A stretch of 64,000 nt of DNA from assembly GCF_900314695.1 (NCBI RefSeq), contig NZ_OMWD01000009.1:9506-73505 (forward strand), in the 5' to 3' direction. Within the stretch, counting starts at the first letter, position 1, and every line of letters begins with the position of its first letter. Under the pieces are notes generated by a model. It ran no database searches. It saw nothing but the letters and a program-made list of their open reading frames with translations, and was not told where the DNA came from. Source of the stretch: an uncultured Methanobrevibacter sp. (GTDB taxonomy: Archaea; Methanobacteriota; Methanobacteria; Methanobacteriales; Methanobacteriaceae). Shown here piece by piece: positions 51,826 to 59,953 of this stretch. The position numbers and the translations under genes were made by a program.

Positions 51826-53319
51826 ATGTTTGAAAAAGTATTAATTGCAAATAGAGGAGAAATTGCAATAAGAGTCATGCGTGCTTGTCGTGAACTTGAT
51901 ATTGAAAGCGTAGCTATTTACTCTGATGCTGATGCAACTTCTCTTTACACAAACTATGCTGATGAAAGTTATCCTTTAGGTAATCCTTCACCGGCAAAAT
52001 CTTATTTAAATATAGATAAAATCATTAACATTGCATTGGAATCTGGTGCAGATGCAATACATCCAGGTTATGGATTTTTAGCAGAAAATTCAAAATTTGG
52101 AGAAGAATGTGAAAAAAATGGAATAAAACTTATTGGTCCTAGTGGAGAAGTTATTAACCAAATGGGAGATAAAATCACCTCCAAAGCTTTGATGAAAAAA
52201 GCAGGAGTTCCAGTTATTGAAGGTACACCCGAAGGTGTTACAGACATTGAAGAGGCTAAAGAAATTGCTGCTCAAATTGGTTATCCTGTAATTGTAAAAG
52301 CTTCTGCAGGAGGTGGAGGTATTGGTATGCGTGCAGTTTATCAGGAAGACGAACTTGTACGTGCTATCGAATCCACACAATCTGTCGCATCAACCAACTT
52401 TGGTGATTCAACAGTATTTATTGAAAAATACCTTGAACAGCCTCGTCATATCGAATTCCAACTTTTAGCGGATGAACATGGAAATGCAATACATGTGGCA
52501 GATAGGGAATGTTCCATTCAAAGAAGACATCAAAAGCTTCTAGAAGAAGCTCCTTCCCCAATTATGACCGAAGAATTAAGGGAAGAAATGGGTGGAAGTG
52601 CTGTAAAAGCTGCAGAATATATTGGATATACAAGTGCAGGTACTGTTGAATTCCTGTATGATAATGGAGAATATTATTTCCTTGAAATGAATACTCGTAT
52701 ACAAGTAGAACACCCAATTACAGAGCTTGTCACCAATACAGATTTAATCAAGGAACAAATCAGAATAGCTGCAGGTGAAGAACTAAGCTATTCACAAAAT
52801 GACATACAAGTAACAGGTCACGCTATAGAATGCCGTATTAATGCAGAAGACCCACTTAATGATTTTGCACCTAATCCTGGAAAAATTACCGGATACAGAT
52901 CTCCAGGTGGTCCTGGAGTACGTTTAGACAGTGGAGTGTATATGAATTATACCATCCCAACATTCTACGATTCAATGATTTCAAAATTGATAACATATGG
53001 AAGAAGCAGAACCGATGCAATTAACAGAATGAAAAGGGCATTAAGCGAATACATTATTTTAGGTGTTAAAACCACAATTCCATTCCATAAAGCTATTTTA
53101 AGAAATCCTAATTTCATTTCAGGAGATTTAAACACTCACTTTATTGACGAACACAAAAAAGGTATCGATAAAGAGATGGAGAATGTAATTGTTGAAGATG
53201 CTGAAATTGTAAACAAATTAAAATCCACCTTTATGCCTAGCAAAAAAATAGCTGCCATCTCAGCAGCTGTTGGTTCCTATCAAAATGTTGCTAGAAGTCA
53301 AAAAATGCAAAAAAAATAA
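51826..53319 (+). CDS. pycA: Pyruvate carboxylase subunit A (biotin carboxylase)
   Basis: A 497-residue biotin carboxylase subunit of the two-subunit archaeal pyruvate carboxylase, which makes oxaloacetate from pyruvate for the incomplete reductive TCA route. MFEKVLIANRGEIAIRVMRA at the start; ATP-grasp loop KASAGGGGIGMRAV near residue 165; ERDCSIQRRHQK-type motif (DRECSIQRRHQKLLEE) and EMNTRIQVEHPITE are present. The PycB subunit is not in the window. GAGGTTT precedes the ATG. The biotin ligase birA follows 15 bases later. Confidence 0.96.
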   Translation: MFEKVLIANRGEIAIRVMRACRELDIESVAIYSDADATSLYTNYADESYPLGNPSPAKSYLNIDKIINIALESGADAIHPGYGFLAENSKFGEECEKNGIKLIGPSGEVINQMGDKITSKALMKKAGVPVIEGTPEGVTDIEEAKEIAAQIGYPVIVKASAGGGGIGMRAVYQEDELVRAIESTQSVASTNFGDSTVFIEKYLEQPRHIEFQLLADEHGNAIHVADRECSIQRRHQKLLEEAPSPIMTEELREEMGGSAVKAAEYIGYTSAGTVEFLYDNGEYYFLEMNTRIQVEHPITELVTNTDLIKEQIRIAAGEELSYSQNDIQVTGHAIECRINAEDPLNDFAPNPGKITGYRSPGGPGVRLDSGVYMNYTIPTFYDSMISKLITYGRSRTDAINRMKRALSEYIILGVKTTIPFHKAILRNPNFISGDLNTHFIDEHKKGIDKEMENVIVEDAEIVNKLKSTFMPSKKIAAISAAVGSYQNVARSQKMQKK

Positions 53320-53334
53320 ATTGGAGATAATTAA

Positions 53335-54252
53335 ATGCAAAAAGAAATTGTTAACTTATTAAAAAAAGAAAATAAACTTTCTGATGATACAATAAGTGAA
53401 ATAAAAGACATTGATTTAAATGATTTTTCAAACATTGTAAAAGAACTTGGAAAAGAGGATACCTCCTACATTAAAGCATCTGAAATTTCAAAAGACCTGG
53501 ATACTGAATACATTGGTAAAAATTTATATATCTACAATGAAGTTTTGTCAACAAATACTATTGCAAAATTCTTATCAATGAATGATGTTGAAAATGGAAC
53601 TGTCATTATCTCCGAAAAACAAACCCAAGCAAAAGGAAGATCAGGTAAAGTTTGGGAATCTCCTTTAGGTGGAGTATGGTTATCAATCATATTAAAACCA
53701 AATGTAGACCATTCCAAATTACCTTTAATAACATTGGCTACCGGAGTGGCTGTTGCAAAAACTCTCGAAGAAATCGGTGTTGAAAACCCTGAAATCAAAT
53801 GGCCAAATGACATCATAATTAATGATAAAAAGGTATGTGGAATATTGACTGAAGCCGTAGCTAAATTCAATACCATTGAAAGCGTTATTGTTGGAGTTGG
53901 TATTGACGCTAATCTTGATGTTGAACAATTCCCTGAAGAATTGCAAGAAGGAACAACAACACTGAAAGCGGAACTAAAAAGAGAAGGCAATGAAAATCAT
54001 TTAATAAAACTATTCCTAGAAGAATTTGAAAAAATCATTGGACAATTTAACAATGAAGAATATGAAGACATCTTAAAAGAATGGAGAAAACGTTCATATT
54101 CAATTGGAAAAATTGTAGAAGTTAGAGAACCTTTCAATACTTATTATGATGCATATGTATTGGGTATTGGTAAAGAAGGAGCTCTTGTTGTTGAAAAAAT
54201 TGATGGAACCTTAGAAAAAGTAATTTCTGGAGAATGTATAATCAAGAAATAA
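53335..54252 (+). CDS. birA: Biotin-protein ligase
   Basis: A 305-residue BirA/BPL that attaches biotin to the carrier subunit of pyruvate carboxylase. A short helical N-terminal region (about 80 residues) precedes the ligase domain: EVLSTNTIAKFL, the biotinyl-AMP loop KGRSGKVWESPLGGVWLSI, and IKWPNDIIINDKKVCGILTE. The C-terminal SH3-like part ends at GECIIKK. Whether the N-terminal region binds DNA is unclear; a normal helix-turn-helix is not obvious. GGAGAT precedes the ATG. Overlaps the convergent PLP gene by 11 bases. Confidence 0.94.
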   Translation: MQKEIVNLLKKENKLSDDTISEIKDIDLNDFSNIVKELGKEDTSYIKASEISKDLDTEYIGKNLYIYNEVLSTNTIAKFLSMNDVENGTVIISEKQTQAKGRSGKVWESPLGGVWLSIILKPNVDHSKLPLITLATGVAVAKTLEEIGVENPEIKWPNDIIINDKKVCGILTEAVAKFNTIESVIVGVGIDANLDVEQFPEELQEGTTTLKAELKREGNENHLIKLFLEEFEKIIGQFNNEEYEDILKEWRKRSYSIGKIVEVREPFNTYYDAYVLGIGKEGALVVEKIDGTLEKVISGECIIKK

Positions 54253-55396
54253 ATACAATCTCCCTACATTCATCTTCATTTGAAACTGCTTTCTGTAGTT
54301 TCTTAAATGAAGATTCTATTTTTTTATTCAAATCATTTAAATTTAGTTTAAACGCATCTTCAGTTGATAGGTCAAATCTTATTGTTGCAGATGCACCGGG
54401 CATTGAAACTGCTGGAATAGTAATAATTCCATGGTCTCTTAATAAAATAAAAGAAAATACAAATGCCAAATCATCATCTGATAAATTATGTTTTATGTTA
54501 ATCTCCTTGGACAAACCTTGAGGAGTTATCATCACTCCAGTAGGTGTCTTTTCGAAATTTTCAAAATTAGAATTCAGTAATTCAAATAAATCATCTTTTC
54601 TTTCAAGACTATTAATTAAATTATCTTCACTGAAATTTTTAATTCCATTTAACATAGCAAGAACAGCCGGAGGTTGCGCTTCAAGACCAAACTGATTTAC
54701 CTTAACTTTTATTTCATCAATTAAATCTTCACAACCCGCCATAAGCCCCCCTCTTGGACCAGGCATTAATTTATCTGTGCTTGTAATGGCAATGTCTGCT
54801 CCCAAATCACAAGCTTTTGCTTGGTTAAAAATAACGGTTCTTAACCTTGCACCAGATGCATCATCCACCATGACAGGAATATTTTTTTCGTGAGCCATTT
54901 CAATTACTTTTTTAAATTCATCTTCATCAATTACCTTATGATCCATTGTGGAACCTGTAATTACAACCAAAGATGTATTTTCAGGAATTGAAAACTCATC
55001 AAATTTATCAGTTTCTGAATAATTAGCCCCAACTAATGCACAGCTTCTCGGAATAGATGGGTGGGCAGGCAACTCTGCCAAATAATGAACTACATTAGAG
55101 TCTTTATTTACTATAGTTAAAATTGTAGCAAGAATTCCTGATGAAGTTCTATTTAGTGGGATGACCTTTTCCCCACCCATATGTTCCACTCCAACCTTCT
55201 GAAGGGCCTCTTCAAAAATAGCCGGACCGACATAGGTTTCCAATAAACTAAGTTCTGAAGGACTGGCAATAAATCCCCCTGACAGTCCTGTCAAATCAAA
55301 TAAAGAAGAACGACCAGCACTTCCAACTATATTTTTAATAATTGAAAGCGCATTTTCCCTCTTTTTAACTTCATCCAAAGAATTATTAACTATCAT
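54242..55396 (-). CDS. SelA-like PLP-dependent enzyme (MJ0158 family)
   Basis: A 384-residue fold-type I PLP protein related to bacterial selenocysteine synthase SelA, in the archaeal MJ0158-type group. The PLP aspartate is in VMVDDASGARLR (about residue 178) and the PLP lysine is Lys209 in TSTDKLMPGPRGG. GSAGRSSLFDLTGLSGG is the N-terminal phosphate-loop region. Studied relatives do not make selenocysteine; the reaction is unknown to me. Its ATG directly follows the stop of the 109-residue hypothetical gene. Confidence 0.9.
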   Translation of the reverse strand: MIVNNSLDEVKKRENALSIIKNIVGSAGRSSLFDLTGLSGGFIASPSELSLLETYVGPAIFEEALQKVGVEHMGGEKVIPLNRTSSGILATILTIVNKDSNVVHYLAELPAHPSIPRSCALVGANYSETDKFDEFSIPENTSLVVITGSTMDHKVIDEDEFKKVIEMAHEKNIPVMVDDASGARLRTVIFNQAKACDLGADIAITSTDKLMPGPRGGLMAGCEDLIDEIKVKVNQFGLEAQPPAVLAMLNGIKNFSEDNLINSLERKDDLFELLNSNFENFEKTPTGVMITPQGLSKEINIKHNLSDDDLAFVFSFILLRDHGIITIPAVSMPGASATIRFDLSTEDAFKLNLNDLNKKIESSFKKLQKAVSNEDECREIVFIS

Positions 55397-55726
55397 TTAA
55401 TCAGAATCATCCAATTGCAATTTATAATCTTCAAAGAATTCGATGATGGATTTTAATTGTTTTTCAGTAATGTCAACAGAAGTATATTCTTCATCCTCTG
55501 GAATTTGATAGTAATACTCTGCAAATAAAACTTTACCTTCAGGACTTGTAAATATGGTTATACCATCAGTAAGTTTATCAGGATTCTTATTTTGGAATTC
55601 AATTTCAAAAGAAGTACCAAATTTTTGAGAAAACTTTTCTTTCTCTTCAGGTTCCCTATTACATTTCCTAATTTTTGTCATTCTAGATTTTAACTTTTTT
55701 TCTGCAAGTTCATCAATATCAGCCAT
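55397..55726 (-). CDS. Hypothetical protein upstream of the SelA-like gene
   Basis: A 109-residue protein, MADIDELAEKKLKSRMTKIR at the start, with a basic helix followed by a mixed strand/helix region (TIFTSPEGKVLFAEYYYQIP, EKQLKSIIEFFEDYKLQL). I do not recognise it. Stop and start codons of the pair adjoin, so it is probably cotranslated with the PLP enzyme and may act with it. Start ATG 55726 with GGAAGTG upstream; the longer GTG form adds three residues. Confidence 0.75.
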   Translation of the reverse strand: MADIDELAEKKLKSRMTKIRKCNREPEEKEKFSQKFGTSFEIEFQNKNPDKLTDGITIFTSPEGKVLFAEYYYQIPEDEEYTSVDITEKQLKSIIEFFEDYKLQLDDSD

Positions 55727-55830
55727 AATAATCACTTCCTATTTTTTAATCTCAAAGTAGCCATTATTAAATTAATTAAATATACTTTACATAAAATTAT
55801 ATATAAGTATTCCCCATCAATCTTTAAAAA

Positions 55831-56352
55831 TCAATCATACAGACTATTTCCCTCACTATCCATTGCAACTATAAGTGGGCCAAAATCTTTAACTTTTAAA
55901 TTCCACATGGCTTCTGGCATTCCCAAATCCAACCAGTTCACACTTTCAATTTCTTCAACAGCATCAACATATAATGCAGCGCAACCACCAGTAGCTACAA
56001 CATATAATGCCTTATTTCTAATTAACGCTTCTCTGACATTATCATCCATTCCACCTTTTCCTATGACAATTTTTGGACCCATATCCAAAACATCACTTTG
56101 ATAAGGATTCATCCTCATTGATGTGGTGGGACCAATAGCCACCATTTTATACTTCCCATCTTCCTGAGTAATAATTGGGCCAGCATGGAAAAGAACAGCA
56201 CCTTCAATATTTAACGGAGCCCCTCTTTCAAGCAACCTTTTATGAGCCTGATCACGAGCTGTTAATATATTTCCAGTCAAATAAACAACATCACCAGCTT
56301 TTAACTCATCCAAATTTTCATCTTTAATCGGAACATTTAACTTTCTTTCCAT
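55831..56352 (-). CDS. fumB: Fumarate hydratase class I, beta subunit
   Basis: A 173-residue C-terminal domain of class I fumarase/L(+)-tartrate dehydratase, which in archaea is a separate beta subunit and converts fumarate and malate with the alpha [4Fe-4S] subunit. LKAGDVVYLTGNILTARDQAHKRL, AVLFHAGPII, IGPTTSMRMNPY, VIGKGGMDD and ATGGCAALYVDAVEEIE are family segments. The alpha subunit is not in the window. AGGTG before ATG 56352 sets the start. Alternative family assignment: tartrate dehydratase beta. Confidence 0.93.
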   Translation of the reverse strand: MERKLNVPIKDENLDELKAGDVVYLTGNILTARDQAHKRLLERGAPLNIEGAVLFHAGPIITQEDGKYKMVAIGPTTSMRMNPYQSDVLDMGPKIVIGKGGMDDNVREALIRNKALYVVATGGCAALYVDAVEEIESVNWLDLGMPEAMWNLKVKDFGPLIVAMDSEGNSLYD

Positions 56353-56367
56353 TTTTACACCTAGCAA

Positions 56368-56911
56368 GTAAAAATTATATTCATATTACAAAACTATGAC
56401 TATATAAAATTTTAGATTTTAATATAATTAATAGTTATGAAAAACTAGATTTAACTTGAAAACCATTTTCATCACCACCCTTGTTTCCAAGCAAATAACA
56501 TCAACATAATTAATAGTTATTTTTTTAGATTTAATTAAATGAACCAACTTTAACATTAACAATAATGATTCGAGAAACATATCCACTTTTAAAAAAATGG
56601 TGTATATGAAAGCACATTCTCTTAACAGATTAAATGTTTGGTATATTAATGCAGATATCATATCCCAAATAAAATGTTGAAATACTAAAACTACATACAA
56701 AATATGGTCATCTTAACATAACGGAATTATTAAAAAATCTTCAACTTCACTAATCATCACTTTCAATCCGAATCATGGAAAAAATATTTTCTTAATAAAA
56801 ATTAAATAGTCTAAAGAAAATAATTAATAACATAAAAAAGCATACTGCTTTTTTGAATTTTTATATTTTTCACGGGAAAAGGTGAATATAACAAAATTTG
56901 GAGGAAAAAAC
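56368..56911. other. Gene-poor intergenic region with a 15-base direct repeat
   Basis: About 540 bases without a convincing gene. ATAATTAATAGTTAT occurs twice (56424-56438 and 56506-56520). A 90-codon open frame on the minus strand has no ribosome-binding site and odd composition, so I do not call it. The DNA may hold a decayed gene; GGAGG at 56901 belongs to the next gene. Confidence 0.5.
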
Positions 56912-57364
56912 ATGGAGGCAAATAAAATATCCGGGATATTATCTATAATTTTAGGATTAATTTTTATAATTTTCCCAATTTTTAGTTCAGGAGTAGTGTC
57001 CATTATTATTGGAATAAGTTTGTTATTCTTTGGTATAGCATTAGTATTAGCCGGATTTACAGCAAGCAATATCATTATTGGTATTCTGTCAATCATATTC
57101 GGACTGCTATTCATATTTAACATTGATGCATTATCATTCATTTTAGGATTACAATTCTATATTATTGGAATCATAATCCTTTTAGCTGGTATTCTTGGTC
57201 TATTTTCAGATACTCAAACATCAAAACTTGCTTCAGTATTGATGATAATTCTCGGTATAGTATCCTTTATTCTTGGAGGATTCTCACTTGGCCAACCGCT
57301 TTTCGCTGCAATTCTTATAGGCGTAGCTTTAATCATCCAAGGAATAAGATTATATCTAGAATAG
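56912..57364 (+). CDS. DUF308 multi-TM membrane protein
   Basis: A 150-residue integral membrane protein of the HdeD/DUF308 type with about six hydrophobic segments separated by short Gly/Ser turns (ILGLIFIIFPIFSSGVVSII, IILAGILGLFSDTQ). The function is unknown; relatives in bacteria are linked to acid resistance. The ATG at 56912 is preceded by GGAGG; a GTG 30 bases up (56882) is in frame but not needed. Ends with a hairpin terminator. Confidence 0.85.
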   Translation: MEANKISGILSIILGLIFIIFPIFSSGVVSIIIGISLLFFGIALVLAGFTASNIIIGILSIIFGLLFIFNIDALSFILGLQFYIIGIIILLAGILGLFSDTQTSKLASVLMIILGIVSFILGGFSLGQPLFAAILIGVALIIQGIRLYLE

Positions 57365-57373
57365 TAAATTAAT

Positions 57374-57409
57374 AAGCAATCTTTTGATTGCTTCTATTTT
57401 TATTTTTTT
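57374..57409 (+). terminator. Terminator of the DUF308 gene
   Basis: AAGCAATC and GATTGCTT form a perfect 8-bp stem with a TTTT loop, followed by a T-rich tail. Ten bases after the stop codon. Confidence 0.85.
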
Positions 57410-57521
57410 AAAATCTTTTTTTCTTTATTTTCAGAAATAAATTAAAAAACCAATTTTTTAACTCCGTGATTAATATAATGATTTGAAAAATTTTATACAC
57501 CAAATATTAAAGGGAGAAACA

Positions 57522-58061
57522 ATGGAATATTTGAATTTCAATCCCCAAATTCATGATATAACTAAAATTGCAACATTGAAATATAATGTAGACTTTAGAA
57601 CATATGACAAACTTTTTTGTTCAAAAGAAAAAGCAATTGCTGCTCTTGAAAAAAATCTAAAAAAAGAAGAATGCATTAAGGTTATTTATGATAACGAAGA
57701 CCTAATTGGAATGTTAGTCGCATATACTCATGACAACCAACCCACATTTCATTTCAGTTCCATTAAACTGTTAATTGTTGATATACTGGACTATTTCGTT
57801 ATTTGTGACATTAAAAAAGATGATGTTTATATTGCAGAAATAGCTATCGATGAAAATCAAAGGTCAAAGGGTTATGGAACAAAAGTCATTAAAGATGTTA
57901 TTGATTATGCTCAAAAAAAGGGATATAAAAGAGTTATCCTGGATGCTGATTTCAGAAATCCAAAAGCAAAGGCATTATATGAAAGGTTGGGATTTGAAGT
58001 CTACAATAAAAAATCTTTTTTAAAAAGAGGCATGTACAACATGGAATTTAAACTTCCCTAA
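57522..58061 (+). CDS. GNAT family N-acetyltransferase
   Basis: A 179-residue GNAT protein. Motif A with acetyl-CoA binding is IAIDENQRSKGYGTKVIKDV (near residue 120), followed by YAQKKGYKRVILDADFRNPK and ALYERLGFEVYNK. The N-terminal half (HDITKIATLKYNVDF...) is not typical and may recognise the substrate, which is unknown. GGGAGA precedes ATG 57522; the frame is open for 13 codons upstream to a TTG, which is less likely. Confidence 0.88.
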   Translation: MEYLNFNPQIHDITKIATLKYNVDFRTYDKLFCSKEKAIAALEKNLKKEECIKVIYDNEDLIGMLVAYTHDNQPTFHFSSIKLLIVDILDYFVICDIKKDDVYIAEIAIDENQRSKGYGTKVIKDVIDYAQKKGYKRVILDADFRNPKAKALYERLGFEVYNKKSFLKRGMYNMEFKLP

Positions 58062-58067
58062 ATTTTC

Positions 58068-58107
58068 AAAAAAAAGAAAAAAAGAATAGCTTAAAATATT
58101 AAGCTAT
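58068..58107 (-). terminator. Terminator overlapping the DUF4013 stop codon
   Basis: ATAGCTTAA (58086-58094) and TTAAGCTAT (58099-58107) form a perfect 9-bp stem with a 4-base loop; on the minus strand it is followed by TC and long T runs. The stop codon lies in one arm. Confidence 0.8.
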
Positions 58108-58926
58108 ATCAGAATATAATAATCCAACAGCTCTTTGAGCAAAGAATGCCAAGTATGGGGCGATTATAATTGAAAGAATTGATAAAATTGGTATAATGCT
58201 GAATAAAGCTGAAAAAATCATCTCAATAACTGCAACAATTATAATAACTAATAAGACTAAAATTATTACCTTACCGATACCAATTCTTCTTATGTCTTTT
58301 GCCGCTTCAAAAACATTTAAAGCCTCACTTAGACTACCAGTATTTGCTAATCTTGCTTCCGCCATAGTTTGTAGGAATGAGAAGATTACAAATACAACTA
58401 CGGCAACAGTGATAGTTATTGTTAAAGAAAATAGCAAATTGACCAATGCCTGATATATTGCATCAAATGCAATAGCAGAAGAAGATCCCATATATGAATA
58501 GGTGGCCTGTAAATAAATTTCTTGAGCAACAATCATAGCATTACCGTAAACATTTGTCATATATCCTACAATTACAGTAATAAAAGCAGGAATTACAAAG
58601 TACACGATTGTGACAATGAAATTATTAAAACCGGTGATGAAATTTTCCCACCATTCAAACCCTGGAACTTCATCAGATTGTTCAATTCCAGATTTAATAA
58701 CGCTGATTAAATAACCATACATTACCCATCCAATTAACAGTGAAATAATGACAGCCATTCCACCCCACATAAAACATTCGGGGTTAACAAATCCTAAAAC
58801 ATAAACTACTGTTCCGAAAAAAGAAAATCCAGCAGCCACTAATGACAATAAAACATAAATTAATAATGTTTTCATGTCTTTTGAAGGAAATACAAAAGCA
58901 TCCTTAATTATTTCTATTACATCCAT
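58099..58926 (-). CDS. DUF4013 membrane protein
   Basis: A 275-residue membrane protein of the DUF4013 type common in Methanobrevibacter and relatives. MDVIEIIKDAFVFPSKDMKT at the start, KSGIEQSDEVPGFEWWENF in the middle, and about seven hydrophobic segments, several rich in Val/Ile (VIILVLLVIIIVAVIEMIFS). No catalytic motif is seen. Function unknown. Its terminator overlaps the stop codon; the 271-base upstream gap shows no gene. Confidence 0.85.
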   Translation of the reverse strand: MDVIEIIKDAFVFPSKDMKTLLIYVLLSLVAAGFSFFGTVVYVLGFVNPECFMWGGMAVIISLLIGWVMYGYLISVIKSGIEQSDEVPGFEWWENFITGFNNFIVTIVYFVIPAFITVIVGYMTNVYGNAMIVAQEIYLQATYSYMGSSSAIAFDAIYQALVNLLFSLTITITVAVVVFVIFSFLQTMAEARLANTGSLSEALNVFEAAKDIRRIGIGKVIILVLLVIIIVAVIEMIFSALFSIIPILSILSIIIAPYLAFFAQRAVGLLYSDIA

Positions 58927-59197
58927 ATTAACACCATTTAACTTATTTAATTAAACACTCAATAAGAGATATTAATAATTTATTTTAAAAGTAATATTTA
59001 TAAGTTGGTTAAATTGAATGAATAATTTCTTAAATTTACTTATTTTCATTTAATTTTTATATATTATAAAACACTATCTTTAATATAACATAGGATTGTT
59101 TTATACATGTTTAAAATGATTATAATGTAGAATCAGTCAAAAGTTGGTTCTAGAAAAAATAACTTATTAGTCACTAAAAATAATGAAGGTATAATCG

Positions 59198-59893
59198 ATG
59201 GATAACAAAAAAATAATAATTATAATTGGCATAATACTTTTAATCATTATAGCAGGTGTTATTATCGTAATGCTAACCTCAGTACAATATGAAAAAATTG
59301 ATATAACACCAAATGGAACAACCATAGAAGTTCCTGCCAATCAAACCAAATATAACGGAAATGTCGAAGGTGCCAAAATATGGAATTGGAACAATGGAAT
59401 ATTGGTTACATACAATAGTCATGAGGACCAAAGTATAATCAAAGTAAGTGAATTAGGTTTCAATACCCTGAATAATCTAATAAAAAATGGGGAAAGGCAA
59501 GACATAGACGGTTTTACATGTTATGTAATAAATGCTGATCAATTATTAGAAATTCACATATTCGATATCATTAAGGTAAATTATAACGGCAAATTCTATT
59601 GCATTCCATTATCTAACGAAACTACTCACGACAACATCATAATCTGCTGCAACGACAAGAACATGGCAGTCCACATGGCAAAATCAGTACAGTACAAAAA
59701 TGTTTTCCCAGAAAAAACAGATACCCTTTCCACCATGAAAAACATGACTGGAAATTTACAATCAAAAGCAAACGATTATGCAAATAATACCAATTTAAGT
59801 AAGATTAAATCTACAATAGAAGAAGAAACTGGAGTTAAATTAGATGATGCTAAAAACAAAATAGAGCAATATACCGGAAAGTTACCCGTTTAA
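59198..59893 (+). CDS. Membrane-anchored or secreted hypothetical protein
   Basis: A 231-residue protein with a very hydrophobic N-terminal segment (KKIIIIIGIILLIIIAGVII, about 4-27) followed by an extracellular-type region rich in Asn, Thr and Ile, with several N-x-T/S sites (e.g. NGTT, NQTK, NNTN). Near 165-231 a helical, polar region ends with DDAKNKIEQYTGKLPV. I do not recognise the family. Probably anchored at the cell surface; the promoter region upstream is not clear. 60 bases before a phosphodiesterase gene on the same strand. Confidence 0.75.
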   Translation: MDNKKIIIIIGIILLIIIAGVIIVMLTSVQYEKIDITPNGTTIEVPANQTKYNGNVEGAKIWNWNNGILVTYNSHEDQSIIKVSELGFNTLNNLIKNGERQDIDGFTCYVINADQLLEIHIFDIIKVNYNGKFYCIPLSNETTHDNIIICCNDKNMAVHMAKSVQYKNVFPEKTDTLSTMKNMTGNLQSKANDYANNTNLSKIKSTIEEETGVKLDDAKNKIEQYTGKLPV

Positions 59894-59953
59894 TTCACAT
59901 AAACTAACTGAAAAATTTAGAAAAATTAAAACAAAAAAGGAACAGGGATTAGT

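Noticed and set aside
56428..56700. 90-codon minus-strand frame that looks hydrophobic
   Set aside because: No ribosome-binding site and composition unlike neighbouring genes; frames around it contain many stops.
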